Origin: Hyphomonas sp.
GTDB lineage: Bacteria; Pseudomonadota; Alphaproteobacteria; Caulobacterales; Hyphomonadaceae
Direction: 5' to 3'
DNA length: 64,000 nucleotides
NCBI GenBank assembly: GCA_020638455.1
Contig: JACKIK010000002.1
Coordinates: 1 to 64,000, forward strand
Under the pieces are notes generated by a model, which saw nothing but the letters and a program-made list of their open reading frames with translations, made no database searches and had not been told where the DNA came from. A program made the translations under genes and the position numbers. Numbering within the stretch: position 1 is the stretch's first letter; every line of letters starts with the position of its first letter. Positions 17,577 to 26,456 of the stretch are shown here, piece after piece.

Positions 17577-18818
17577 CTAAAGTTCGCATCTTATCATGCG
17601 GCCGCCACGCATAATAATTGGCATGGACGTCCGGTAGCGTTCGAAAATCGACAAGTCCTTCAGCGGATCACCGTCCAGGACGATCAGGTCCGCCCCGTAA
17701 CCCGGTCTGATTTGACCCAGCATGTCGCCGCACTGTGCGATCTCCGCATTGATAGAGGTCGCCGACCTCAGCACGTCGATCGGGGAATCCACCTCGCTGC
17801 GATAGCGAAACTCGCTTGCCTGCATGTCATGAAATTCGGTGCCAAATATGTCCGTACCAAGCCCAATTTTCACTCCTGCTCGACGGCATGTCTCGATCGA
17901 ACGAAGCATGCTTTCAAGCATCCCATCTGTTTTGGCGGCGCGCTCTGCAGACAGTCCGGTTCTGTCGCGCGCATGTATCACTTCATGCACCACCGCCAGG
18001 GTGGGGACGGTGTAGAGTCCCGCTTCTGCAATCATTGTGGCGGTTGGTTCAAGTATCTGCGTGGCGTGATCAATGGAGCGAACGCCGGCATCGACGCACC
18101 GTCTGGCGCCGTCATCGGTATGGCAGTGTGCAATGACATATTTCCGCCGCGTCGCGGCCTCTTCAACGGCGGCGCGAAGCTCGTCATTGGTGAACTGCGG
18201 CATCCACAGTGGATCGTGTGGCGAAGCAACGCCGCCCGAGATGAACACCTTAATATGGTGGGCTCCTTTGCGCAGTTCATTGCGTACCACCCTGCGCACC
18301 TCATCCACGCCATCAACAACCCGGCAAATGACGCCGGAATAGGTGCACCCGCAGATCTCGTCTTCGCCGTGGCCGCGCATGTCGCCATGCCCGCCGGTCT
18401 GGGACAACGCACGGCCGCCATATAAGAAGCGCGGACCGTCGAACAGACCATTCTCAATTGCGAGCGCCAGGCCGACATCGCCGCCGCCAGGGTCGCGCAC
18501 AGTCGTAAAGCCACGGCTGAGCGCGTCGCGCAGGTGTTTGATTGCATAACTGGCCAGAAGGGATTTCGGCATCCTGTCCAGCGCCGACATGTCGAAACTG
18601 GCCGAGTAGGCGTGGAAATGCAGGTCGATCAAACCCGGCATTAGAAAATGGCCGTGGCAATCAATGCGCCGCACGTCATCGGACAATCCGGACAGCTCGA
18701 TAGGCTGGTGGCTCACCTCGCGGATAAGGCCGCCTTCGATCGCCACATGCATTCCGTCTGGAATGGTTTCGTTCACTCCATCGAACATCCTGCAGTTCGA
18801 GAATATGGTGATGGCCAT
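17577..18818 (-). CDS. Metal-dependent amidohydrolase (imidazolonepropionase/Xaa-Pro dipeptidase-like)
   Basis: 413 residues. The metal ligands of the amidohydrolase barrel are in place: HxH in GLIDLHFHAYS, the lysine in HHIKVFISGG, His in VIAHCHTDDG, His in SIDHAT and Asp in GLGTDIFG. The C-terminus has the usual GADLIVLDGDPLKD strand. Members of this branch hydrolyse N-acyl amino acids, dipeptides or toxins such as ochratoxin. No signal peptide, so cytoplasmic. It is the last gene of the five-gene operon, 33 bases after the dehydrogenase. ATG 18818 chosen; a TTG at 18839 is an in-frame alternative. The substrate is unknown. Confidence 0.88.
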   Translation of the reverse strand: MAITIFSNCRMFDGVNETIPDGMHVAIEGGLIREVSHQPIELSGLSDDVRRIDCHGHFLMPGLIDLHFHAYSASFDMSALDRMPKSLLASYAIKHLRDALSRGFTTVRDPGGGDVGLALAIENGLFDGPRFLYGGRALSQTGGHGDMRGHGEDEICGCTYSGVICRVVDGVDEVRRVVRNELRKGAHHIKVFISGGVASPHDPLWMPQFTNDELRAAVEEAATRRKYVIAHCHTDDGARRCVDAGVRSIDHATQILEPTATMIAEAGLYTVPTLAVVHEVIHARDRTGLSAERAAKTDGMLESMLRSIETCRRAGVKIGLGTDIFGTEFHDMQASEFRYRSEVDSPIDVLRSATSINAEIAQCGDMLGQIRPGYGADLIVLDGDPLKDLSIFERYRTSMPIIMRGGRMIRCEL

Positions 18819-18851
18819 TGTTTCCGGGGTCTCCTGCAACTCAAATTACAA

Positions 18852-20009
18852 CTAGGGCGTCGAAATGGTGCGTACTCGGTCGGTCGTGATTTCCCGGACG
18901 TTGCGGCATCCAAGCAGCGCAGCGCCGCGAAGAAGTTCGTCCCGCAGCAGGCCAAGCGTCCGCTCGACTCCGGCCTGGCCGCCGGCCGCAAGACCGTAGA
19001 GATATGGCCGGCCGATCGAACAGGCGTTGGCGCCCAGCGCCAGCGCCTTGAGCACGTGCGTGCCGCGGCGTATGCCGCCGTCGACGATCAGTTCGATGTC
19101 GTCGCCGACCTGGCTGCGTATCTCGCAAACGCAGCTGATGGGCGCGGCCGCCGCGTCAAGTTGCCGGCCGCCATGGTTTGAGATCATGATGGCGGAGGCT
19201 CCCGCGTTTACCGCCTGCTGCGCGTCTGCGGAGCTCAATATCCCTTTGATGACCAGAGGGCCGTCCCAGATTCCACGAAGCCATTCCACGTCTTTCCAGG
19301 TGACCGCACGATCGAACTGCTGGTTGAGAAACTCGATCAGCTTGAACGTTCCGGACCCTCCCAGTTCGGCTCGGTGCGTGATGTTGGCGAGTTGGAAATC
19401 GTGCTGCGACACGGCGTCTCGCGTCCAGGTCGGACGGGACAGATAATGTCCTATTTGTCTCAGGCCGATTCTGGGAGGAATCGTCATTCCACTGACGAGG
19501 TCGCGCTCGCGGTTGCCGAACACGGGAGTGTCAACGGTCAGGCACAGCGCATCATAGCCGGCGGCTTTGCAGCGTTCAACGAATTCCCGGGTTAGCTCCC
19601 GATCCTTGAAGACGTAGACCTGAAACATTTTTGGTCCGCTTGTCTCCGCGGAAATAACTTCAATTGCCGTCGTCGACATGGTCGACAGCGTGTAAGCCAC
19701 ATTGAACGTGCTGGCGGCGCGCGCGACGGCAAACTCCTTGTCGCGGTGAAAAAGCCTCGACATGCCGGTGGGAGAAAGAAGAATGGGTATCGATTGCCTT
19801 GCGCCCAGCAGCTGCGTTGACAGGTCGATGGAGCTTACGTCGTTGAGTTGGGCGGGCAGAAGTTCGTAAGAGTCAAAAGCACTCGTGTTGCGGTCGAGCG
19901 ATTTTTCATCGTCTGCGCCGCCATCGAGGTAGTCGAAGACGGGCGCGGGAAGGCGCCGACGGGCCATGCGCCTCAGATCGGAAATATTATTGCAGCTGAG
20001 AAGGTTCAT
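18852..20009 (-). CDS. FMN-dependent 2-hydroxyacid dehydrogenase (LldD family)
   Basis: 385 residues, full family length. Visible features: PVFDYLDGGADDE near the N-terminus, LSPTGMSRLFH, the catalytic-base stretch MISNHGGRQLDAA with its His, VDGGIRRGTHVLKALALGA and the FMN-phosphate loop IGRPYLYGLAAGG. It oxidises an L-2-hydroxy acid (lactate, mandelate, glycolate or similar) to the 2-oxo acid and passes electrons to quinone or oxygen. Its start lies 23 bases inside the end of the MFS gene. The operon context suggests that a 2-hydroxy acid is released from the imported compound; the exact acid cannot be told. Confidence 0.92.
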   Translation of the reverse strand: MNLLSCNNISDLRRMARRRLPAPVFDYLDGGADDEKSLDRNTSAFDSYELLPAQLNDVSSIDLSTQLLGARQSIPILLSPTGMSRLFHRDKEFAVARAASTFNVAYTLSTMSTTAIEVISAETSGPKMFQVYVFKDRELTREFVERCKAAGYDALCLTVDTPVFGNRERDLVSGMTIPPRIGLRQIGHYLSRPTWTRDAVSQHDFQLANITHRAELGGSGTFKLIEFLNQQFDRAVTWKDVEWLRGIWDGPLVIKGILSSADAQQAVNAGASAIMISNHGGRQLDAAAAPISCVCEIRSQVGDDIELIVDGGIRRGTHVLKALALGANACSIGRPYLYGLAAGGQAGVERTLGLLRDELLRGAALLGCRNVREITTDRVRTISTP

Positions 20010-21324
20010 GCGAGGGGTGCGGTTGCAGGACTGCGTCAGGATTGCTGGACGTACGGATGAAATCTGAAAATCTGCGATGGGCGAGCCACATCAGGGCGGC
20101 GCCGGCCGACCCGGCGGTGACTGCTACAGCCAGGCCGCGCTGCAGCGCGAGAGCGGGTCCCAATTCTGGTGTGAAGTGGTCGCTGACCGCTCCGACAAGG
20201 AGCGGAGCGCCGCCAATTCCAATCAGGCTTCCGACAAAGCCATTGAAGGCCGCCCCTTTCGCCCGGATAGACGCCGGAAGGGCCATTTGCATAGCGGCGA
20301 GGGCGGGGCCGAGCGCCATGCCGCCAACTGCCGCCGCGAGCGCAACAAATGCGAGCGATACCTTAGGCAACGGGGTGAAAATTGCGGCCTGATAAAGGGG
20401 CCACAGGAGGCACATTGAAATCAGGGGCATACGGGAGAGCCAGGTGAGGTCCTTTGCAGCCAGTCGATTGGCCACAGTTCCACCCAGGATTCCGCCAACA
20501 GCGGTGCCAAGTCCCATCGCCAACCCAAACTGCGTGCCTACCTGTGCGATGCCCAGCCCATGGGTGCGAACGATCAGGGCGGGAAACCAGGTGACCACGC
20601 CGAACAGCATGAATACCAGGAATGCGTAGCTCAGTACCAGGAGGACCAATGGCTGATTCCGCAGAATCTGACGCATAGCCGCGGCAAAGCCGGGAGCTGA
20701 TGTTTGCTTCGTCCCGTCAGAGCCGCCGCGCGGTACATCACGAAGTGTAAGTCTGGTAATCAGCGCGAGGGGCAGACCAGCCAGCCCTGTCGCGATGAAG
20801 GCGCAGCGCCAGCCGAATCCTGCGGCCAGAAAGCCGCCGACAACCGACCCGACCATGATGCCGATCATCGACCCGGAGGTAAACACGGCGAGCGCAAGCG
20901 GCCTGCGTTCAGGCTTGTAGCTGTCCGCCAGGAGAGCGTTCGCTGCCGGTATCACGCCGGCTTCGCCCATCCCCACGCCAACGCGCGCCATCAGAAGCTG
21001 CCAGAAGTTGTGCGCCGCCCCGGTAAACGCTGTCATCAGGCTCCACACCAGAATCGACACGGCGATGAGCGAGGGCCGGCTGCGCGTGTCAGCCAGATGC
21101 GCAAGGTATAGTCCGCCGATCGCATAAAACAGCGCAAAGGCAAAACCTGTCATGATGCCGATCTGAGTGTCCGTCAGGTGCAGATCGGCCCGCATGGGCT
21201 CTATCAGCACACCAACGATGGAACGGTCCACATAGTTGGTGACATTGACGAGCCAGAGCAGCGCCAGCGCGTAGCCGAGATAGACGCGGGATGGCGGTGA
21301 AAGGCTGTTTGTCTGATTGTTCAC
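19987..21324 (-). CDS. MFS transporter, organic-anion type
   Basis: 445 residues with about twelve hydrophobic spans. NVTNYVDRSIVGVLIEPMRADL in helix 1 and GVGMGEAGVIPAANALLADS in helix 4-5 are typical of Spinster/hexuronate-type MFS carriers common in alphaproteobacterial TonB clusters. I place the start at a GTG (21324) that overlaps the stop codon of the upstream lipoprotein gene (GTGA); an ATG at 21405 would lie well inside that gene. It probably carries the hydrolysis product across the inner membrane. Confidence 0.87.
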   Translation of the reverse strand: MNNQTNSLSPPSRVYLGYALALLWLVNVTNYVDRSIVGVLIEPMRADLHLTDTQIGIMTGFAFALFYAIGGLYLAHLADTRSRPSLIAVSILVWSLMTAFTGAAHNFWQLLMARVGVGMGEAGVIPAANALLADSYKPERRPLALAVFTSGSMIGIMVGSVVGGFLAAGFGWRCAFIATGLAGLPLALITRLTLRDVPRGGSDGTKQTSAPGFAAAMRQILRNQPLVLLVLSYAFLVFMLFGVVTWFPALIVRTHGLGIAQVGTQFGLAMGLGTAVGGILGGTVANRLAAKDLTWLSRMPLISMCLLWPLYQAAIFTPLPKVSLAFVALAAAVGGMALGPALAAMQMALPASIRAKGAAFNGFVGSLIGIGGAPLLVGAVSDHFTPELGPALALQRGLAVAVTAGSAGAALMWLAHRRFSDFIRTSSNPDAVLQPHPSHEPSQLQ

Positions 21325-22925
21325 CTGTCTGTCCAGTTCGGGCCCGGACGATTGAACTGAGGAACGGGGAATCGCTCCATCGGCATGGACGAAGCGCTCC
21401 GCCAATAGCTGAGGTCGCCGGCGGTAGCCTTCTCCCTGACGACCACAATGAAGGTCAGGCCGTTGTCGTCAGGCACGGGCGGGAGCTGTAGAGTCCAGGA
21501 GTTGGAGCCGGTTTCGGTCATCGGCGCAATCTGCCAGGTTCCGGGATCGCGAAGGCCACGCTCAGAGGAGATCGCATATAGAAGCAGCGCCTCATGCGCC
21601 AATCCCGGCGTTGTTTTCGCTTTTGCGCTGACCTCCACTTGCCGGTCTGCAACCTGCGCGACGGCGATGCTCGGCGTCCCTGGCAATTGGGTGTCGTTTA
21701 CCAGCGCGTCGGAGAGCTGAGGCAACATGCTCAGGCCCATTTCGCCGATCCCGGCCTGGTCCATCAGAACGCCCGAGCCGTCGAATGCGCGGACATAGCG
21801 CCAGGAAGGATGTTTGAAAGAAGACAAGGGCTTGTTTTCTGCCCAGAACGGCCATGGGCCGTCATGCTGGCCGGGCACTGTTCCAAGGTCCCCAAACACC
21901 AACACCTGCCTGGCCTTGATGGTCGAATACCAATTGACAGGATCAGTTGTGGTGCGCGCGACCAACCGTCCAGCGTCCGTTGAGACCTGCCAATCCAGGA
22001 ACTTCCAGAAAGTGGCGAAGAGATCTCTCAGGCCGTCATACTCGGGCCTGTCGCCATCTTTCCATGGAAAGCGCCAATCCGTATCCTTGCCGTACCGGTC
22101 ATATGTTTCCTGCGCGTCGTGCGCATAGTATCCACCTGGCCCCAGCACGGTTACCCGATCATCGAGTGCGCCCAGAATCCAGTGCGAAGCGCCTTCCTTC
22201 GAGATGCCCATCGATCCGATTTCGGTGATAGCCTCGCCCCGCTCCTGCTGAACCAGCCGCTGCAGCAAGGTCATGGACACCATGTCCGCCTTGGCCAGCG
22301 GATTGCCGTTGAACAGGTATCGTCCGTCCATGGGCAATTCGTCTGCTGACGTAATATGAGCGGCCAGCAACCGCTTGAAGGCCATCACCTGCGTATCGTG
22401 AAAGCTGCGGCCATCGACGTCGGCGACAACGTCGGGCATCCATCCGTGGATCAGCACCGGAATGCCGAAGGCCCTGGCGACATCAACGCCCATGCCCACG
22501 GATGAGCGTGGGTTATCCTTGTCGCCCCCGTCGACGTCATGGATGTTGAGGGCGACGGCCTTCCCTTCGTGCAGAATCGTACGCGGGAGGATCAGCCAGC
22601 CCCGTTGGCGCCAACGCACCACCTTGACGCCATCCTCGGTGGCGATTGGCTGATCGAAAGCGTCGTATTGAACTTCAATGATGTCCGCGTCCTCGGCTTG
22701 TGCGCGTGACATTACACGCACGTGCATCGCATCGATCGTCAGGGCCTTCGCCCAGGCAACGTCGTAATAGGGCAGGTCCTCCGGCCCGCGCATGTCTTCG
22801 GGCGAGAGTGCAGCAGCGGTTGGTGAAGGCATGATAGCATCGGGAGCGGTCTTCGCCACCGTGCACGCGACCAACAGGATCAGGGAGGAAGCGAAAAAGC
22901 CACTCAGTACTTTCGCGGCATGCAT
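21321..22925 (-). CDS. Lipoprotein hydrolase, PhoPQ-activated pathogenicity-related (PqaA) family-like
   Basis: 534 residues. The N-terminus is a lipoprotein signal (LILLVAC with the lipid-modified Cys at about 21). The middle resembles PqaA-type alpha/beta hydrolases: GSMGISKEGASHWILGALDDRV includes the nucleophile-elbow-like GISKEG, with lysine after the Ser, then GPGGYYAHD. The C-terminal Ig-like part (SIAVAQVADRQVEVSAKAK) also fits the family. It would sit in the periplasm or outer-membrane inner leaflet and hydrolyse an ester or amide of the compound taken up by the receptor three bases upstream in the operon. Family assignment is moderately sure, the substrate is unknown. Confidence 0.72.
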   Translation of the reverse strand: MHAAKVLSGFFASSLILLVACTVAKTAPDAIMPSPTAAALSPEDMRGPEDLPYYDVAWAKALTIDAMHVRVMSRAQAEDADIIEVQYDAFDQPIATEDGVKVVRWRQRGWLILPRTILHEGKAVALNIHDVDGGDKDNPRSSVGMGVDVARAFGIPVLIHGWMPDVVADVDGRSFHDTQVMAFKRLLAAHITSADELPMDGRYLFNGNPLAKADMVSMTLLQRLVQQERGEAITEIGSMGISKEGASHWILGALDDRVTVLGPGGYYAHDAQETYDRYGKDTDWRFPWKDGDRPEYDGLRDLFATFWKFLDWQVSTDAGRLVARTTTDPVNWYSTIKARQVLVFGDLGTVPGQHDGPWPFWAENKPLSSFKHPSWRYVRAFDGSGVLMDQAGIGEMGLSMLPQLSDALVNDTQLPGTPSIAVAQVADRQVEVSAKAKTTPGLAHEALLLYAISSERGLRDPGTWQIAPMTETGSNSWTLQLPPVPDDNGLTFIVVVREKATAGDLSYWRSASSMPMERFPVPQFNRPGPNWTDR

Positions 22926-22928
22926 AAG

Positions 22929-25196
22929 CTAGTTCTCCCCGAACCTGAATTTGAGGTTCAACATGACCGTGCGAGGCACGACTGTGATCCCTGAGAATAC
23001 ACGTCCGGGCGTACCGGCGGGAGCCGTTGCAGAGGCAGCGACAAGCGCATCCGAATTGGTGAGGTTTGTGATCGTAAGGCTCAATTCAGGCGACATCGGC
23101 CATTTCGAATTGACCATCGAAAACGCAGCATCCACCGTTCCAAAACTGTCCAGAGGAGCGTTAAGCAGGGGCGAGTCGGTCGCAGACCTGTATGCGTAGC
23201 TCACTGAGGAATCGACGTCCCAGTCTCCATAGGTCCTGGTGTATCCGATCACCGCAGAGCCGTTCCATTTGGGCGTTGTAAGTTCCGGCGTTCCTGGCGG
23301 CACCAGGATGCCATTATCATTGATATAGGGGTCGTTGGACGTCGAGTTTACGTAAGACGCATTAAGGTTCACGTCGAAGCCATAAGGCAGAACGCTTCGC
23401 AGGCCGGCTTCGACACCATCGATATTCCATGCGCCCGTGTTTGCGATGTATTCAACCGAAGGATCTGTCGGCGTGCGCTGCGAGGTCTGGCGGTTGTTCC
23501 AGTCGATGTGAAAAGCGGTGACGTCGATCTGAAGCCTGTCATTGAGCCATGTCGTGCGTGTACCGAGCTCGTAGTTCCACACCGAGTCGGATTCAAACAG
23601 GCTTGGAACAAGAGGTGAGTTGTAGAGATTGAGGTTGATCCCGCCGAAGCGATAGCCACGGGCAATGCTCGTGTAGGCTGAAATATTGTCGGTCACCCTC
23701 AAGGTGAGTGCCGCCCGCGGGTTAAATCCGCTTTCTTTCAGTGATTCCGTGCGCACGAATTCCGGATCAACAGCGCCGCCACCTGCGGCAAGTCCGGTTA
23801 GCAGGAGTCCGAGTGAGAGAGGCGTGCGCTGTTCAAACAGGCGGCCACCAAGATTAAGTTCCAATCGATCGGTCAGGCCACGGGTTGCGTCGAAATACAG
23901 GGCCGTTTCCTTCGCGACCGCATTCGCCCGCACCCGGCCTGTCAGGATGTTGGTTGGCAGCGGGAACCCGTCTGGTGGGTTATTGAAATCGTACAGAGTC
24001 TGCAGGTGCATCTTCTGGTCCGATTTCATGTAGTAGAGCCCGACGACATACTTCCAGTCGTTCAGAAGTGCCAGGCCACTCTGTGTGGGAGTGCTCTGAA
24101 CCGCCCGGGCTTCGTAAGTATCCTGAGTGGTGTCGTCATACTTGTCGAATGGGTTGACGATTTCGACGCCGGCAAGATCCTGCAGGTATGCGCTGCTGTA
24201 CAAGTGCCCGTTCTTGGAAAGGCGGCTGGCTGTCAGCGATAGCGTTGGGCCCCAGTTGCTCTCCCAGTCCACACCGATGCGCGTCAGCGTCTGGTCTGAC
24301 TCTGATCCGTCTGGCCCACCGCGGCGCCGGCCATTGACCTGCCGGCCCTGATCATTGTCGATGGTTGTTGCGACGTTGGCGTCACTATCCTGCTTGCGAT
24401 ACTGGACCAGGAAGTTGGCGCTCAGCCTGTCATCAATTTTCCATAGTGCCATCGCGCGCGCATTGGTCACCTTGGAACCATCTACATCCTTTTCGCCGGA
24501 ATATGTGTCATCGATGACGCCGCCACGGTCGCGCATACTCGCTGCCGCCCTGATGGCAAACCGATCATTGACTGCATAGTTCACCATTCCGGTCATTTGC
24601 TGATTGAAGTCATCGCTGTGCGATGTCTTGCCGTAGCCGTAAGACAGGAAGCCAAATGTTCCATCGAGCGATGGGTCGTTGGGAACATAGCGGATTGCGC
24701 CCAGCAGCGCGGAGCCTCCGAACAGGGTTCCCTGAGGGCCCTTCAGCACTTCGACCGTCGCCATATCGACAGGATCGAGTTCCGGCTGGGTGCCAATGAA
24801 GGTCGGATTGATCAGGGGTATGTCATCGTAGAAGATGCCGAACGGGCGATTGAAATCGCCGGATGAGCTGCTTCCGCCACGAATGTTGATCTGATTGCTG
24901 TCGGGCGTGCTTCCGGGTTGCAGGTAGATGCCTGGCGAGTATTTCAGTATCTTGGCCAGATCGTCCAGGCCCCGTTTCTCGAGATCGTCGCCCCGGAACA
25001 CATCAATGCTGAGCGGAAGATCACGAGCCGTCTCCGGTCGCTTCGTCGCGGTCACGACAATCTCGTCAAGAACCCGCTCCTTCGCCGAATCGTCTTTCGA
25101 GGACGTTTGTTTGGTTCCTTCATCGTCACTTTCTGCGTGCGCGAAAGACACGTTCATCAGCGACAAGACCGCCAGGGCACTCACAAGTTTCTGCAT
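22929..25196 (-). CDS. TonB-dependent outer-membrane receptor
   Basis: 755 residues. A signal peptide ends at SFAHA, the TonB-box region is LDEIVVTATKR, and the plug has DDLAKILKYSPGIYLQPG, INIRGGSSSSGDFNRPFGIFYDD and VEVLKGPQGTLFGGSALLGAI. The barrel ends in KFRFGEN with aromatic/charged strands before. The start at 25196 follows GGGAGGAG; an upstream in-frame start (25271) overlaps the promoter. It is the first gene of an operon with the hydrolase, MFS carrier, dehydrogenase and amidohydrolase. It is very probably repressed by the divergent TetR gene. Confidence 0.95.
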   Translation of the reverse strand: MQKLVSALAVLSLMNVSFAHAESDDEGTKQTSSKDDSAKERVLDEIVVTATKRPETARDLPLSIDVFRGDDLEKRGLDDLAKILKYSPGIYLQPGSTPDSNQINIRGGSSSSGDFNRPFGIFYDDIPLINPTFIGTQPELDPVDMATVEVLKGPQGTLFGGSALLGAIRYVPNDPSLDGTFGFLSYGYGKTSHSDDFNQQMTGMVNYAVNDRFAIRAAASMRDRGGVIDDTYSGEKDVDGSKVTNARAMALWKIDDRLSANFLVQYRKQDSDANVATTIDNDQGRQVNGRRRGGPDGSESDQTLTRIGVDWESNWGPTLSLTASRLSKNGHLYSSAYLQDLAGVEIVNPFDKYDDTTQDTYEARAVQSTPTQSGLALLNDWKYVVGLYYMKSDQKMHLQTLYDFNNPPDGFPLPTNILTGRVRANAVAKETALYFDATRGLTDRLELNLGGRLFEQRTPLSLGLLLTGLAAGGGAVDPEFVRTESLKESGFNPRAALTLRVTDNISAYTSIARGYRFGGINLNLYNSPLVPSLFESDSVWNYELGTRTTWLNDRLQIDVTAFHIDWNNRQTSQRTPTDPSVEYIANTGAWNIDGVEAGLRSVLPYGFDVNLNASYVNSTSNDPYINDNGILVPPGTPELTTPKWNGSAVIGYTRTYGDWDVDSSVSYAYRSATDSPLLNAPLDSFGTVDAAFSMVNSKWPMSPELSLTITNLTNSDALVAASATAPAGTPGRVFSGITVVPRTVMLNLKFRFGEN

Positions 25197-25250
25197 GGCT
25201 GCTCCTCCCGCTTGCCATAAGCGCCCGGCATCTGTCCGGTGCATCGGATC

Positions 25251-25278
25251 AGTATATGTACGATCGTACACACGTCAA
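25251..25278 (-). promoter_or_regulatory. TonB-receptor operon promoter with TetR operator in the spacer
   Basis: On the minus strand TTGACG (25273-25278) and TATACT (25251-25256) are 16 bases apart. The spacer contains the perfect 14-bp palindrome TGTACGATCGTACA at 25257-25270. A dimeric repressor bound there would block RNA polymerase. The divergent tetR-type gene begins 50 bases to the right. Confidence 0.8.
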
Positions 25279-25319
25279 TTGGCTGGATTTTATATATTTG
25301 CCTGTGCTTATCTGTGGCG

Positions 25320-25991
25320 ATGAAATCCAAAGCCACCAATGCTAGATCCAAAGCCGCCGATCCGGGTAATAAGGCCGGTTCCGCGAGTCGCCGGAGAACT
25401 CACGGCAAACAGGCGGGCAGGGATACACGCCAGGATATTATCGAAGCTGCCAAGCGGCTATTTGCGGAAAAAGGCTTCGATGGAACTGGAATGCGCGAAA
25501 TCGCCAAAGCAGCGCATGTCTCACTCGGACTTGTAACGCAATTTTATCATACCAAGGATGAATTGCATCGGGCGGTCGACGCTCATGTGTTGGGCAAGTT
25601 CGGACGCGGAATTGCGGATATTCCTGATGCCCACAATTTTCTTGAAGCCGGGTATCGCAAGACAGTGGATTTTGTTTCAAAGCACCAGCTTGAATATCGC
25701 TATATCCGCAGGGCTTTGGTTGAGGATAGTCCGGGCAGCAACGAATTCTTCGCGCACTATCACCAGCTTCAGATTGACGTGGTGAGGCGCGCGAAGCGTC
25801 AAGGCGCAATTGATGCAGATGTCGATGAGATTTGGGCCGCCTTTGTCCTGATCTTCCTGTCTCTCGGTCCCATCTTCTGCATGAACCAGATTGAATCGAT
25901 TGTTGGCAAGTCCGTGTTCGACGTAAGATCCATTGAACATCGCAATGAAATCTATGCGCGCCTGCTTAATCACGGCTTTGCTTCGGACTGA
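25320..25991 (+). CDS. TetR-family transcriptional regulator
   Basis: 223 residues. A basic leader (MKSKATNARSK) precedes the HTH domain: RQDIIEAAKRLFAEKGFDGT, then GMREIAKAAHVSLGLVTQFY, the standard TetR recognition helix region at about residues 65-85. The ligand domain is a typical helical C-terminus of about 130 residues. I chose the ATG at 25320; the frame upstream encodes a hydrophobic stretch unlike the family and crosses the promoter. It diverges from the TonB-receptor operon, and the palindrome between them is the obvious binding site, making it the likely local repressor. Confidence 0.9.
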   Translation: MKSKATNARSKAADPGNKAGSASRRRTHGKQAGRDTRQDIIEAAKRLFAEKGFDGTGMREIAKAAHVSLGLVTQFYHTKDELHRAVDAHVLGKFGRGIADIPDAHNFLEAGYRKTVDFVSKHQLEYRYIRRALVEDSPGSNEFFAHYHQLQIDVVRRAKRQGAIDADVDEIWAAFVLIFLSLGPIFCMNQIESIVGKSVFDVRSIEHRNEIYARLLNHGFASD

Positions 25992-26000
25992 GCGCTGCCC

Positions 26001-26056
26001 GAAACCTGCAGGACCCTCGAAAAACGGAGACTGGTTCGAGTTCGTCTGACAGCACC
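26001..26056 (+). repeat. IS6-like right-end relic, copy B
   Basis: Matches the right end of the IS6 relic at 17441-17494: GAAACCTGC, CGGAGACTG, TTCGTCTGACAGCACC. It starts nine bases after the TetR stop codon. No transposase remains attached. Together with the relic at 16.9-17.5 kb it brackets the five-gene operon and its TetR gene in direct orientation. Confidence 0.68.
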
Positions 26057-26057
26057 G

Positions 26058-26205
26058 CCCGCCACACGATTAATCAGAGAAATGTGCAGCTACTTCCTTG
26101 CCAAGCCCTACATATCGAGGGCTTTGGCGCCGAGTCCCCGTTTTCGGAACAGGGTAGATTTCAAGCCTGAAATCGGCGGCGTGACAATTGTGTCTGAACG
26201 AAATG
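26058..26205 (+). repeat. Direct repeat, copy 2 (diverged copy of the tRNA-Ser flank)
   Basis: Aligns with 11467-11605, the sequence directly after tRNA-Ser: GCCACAC, CAGAGAAA, AAGCCC, TTTGGCGCC, CGGAACAGGGT, GCCTGAAATCGG in the same order and orientation. It starts immediately after the IS6-like end. No coding potential is seen. It occupies the middle of the 465-base gap between the TetR and GH2 genes; 26206-26376 shows nothing recognisable. Confidence 0.62.
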
Positions 26206-26376
26206 TTAGTGAATAACCGTATGTGGACGGACTATCCGTGGCGCGCCGCAAACCATGAAGACGACATCCTGAATTCATTCGTCACGAAGACTCGAGGAAA
26301 GCTTCAGCGTTGGTGCTCATGAGAAACGCCACGCGCCGATTCGCCGGTCCGCAGATTGTGGCAACTGGTGGCTTTG

Positions 26377-26430
26377 TGAGACCTGTTCGTCCGCGCAAGG
26401 CGAAGACGGGTTTGAATTCGTCTGAGAGAT
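26377..26430 (+). repeat. IS6-like right-end relic, copy C
   Basis: GTGAGACCTGTTCGT, AAGGCGAAGACGG and TTCGTCTGAGAGATCC follow the same order as the IS6 right end at 17441-17494. It ends 27 bases from the GH2 stop codon. It is more decayed at the tip than copy B. Confidence 0.6.
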
Positions 26431-26456
26431 CCTTCGCGCGCAGCATGGCTCAGATT

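Noticed and set aside
17160..18425. Plus-strand frame of 421 codons across the IS6 relic and amidohydrolase
   Set aside because: Antisense to an amidohydrolase with complete metal ligands; composition unlike a protein.
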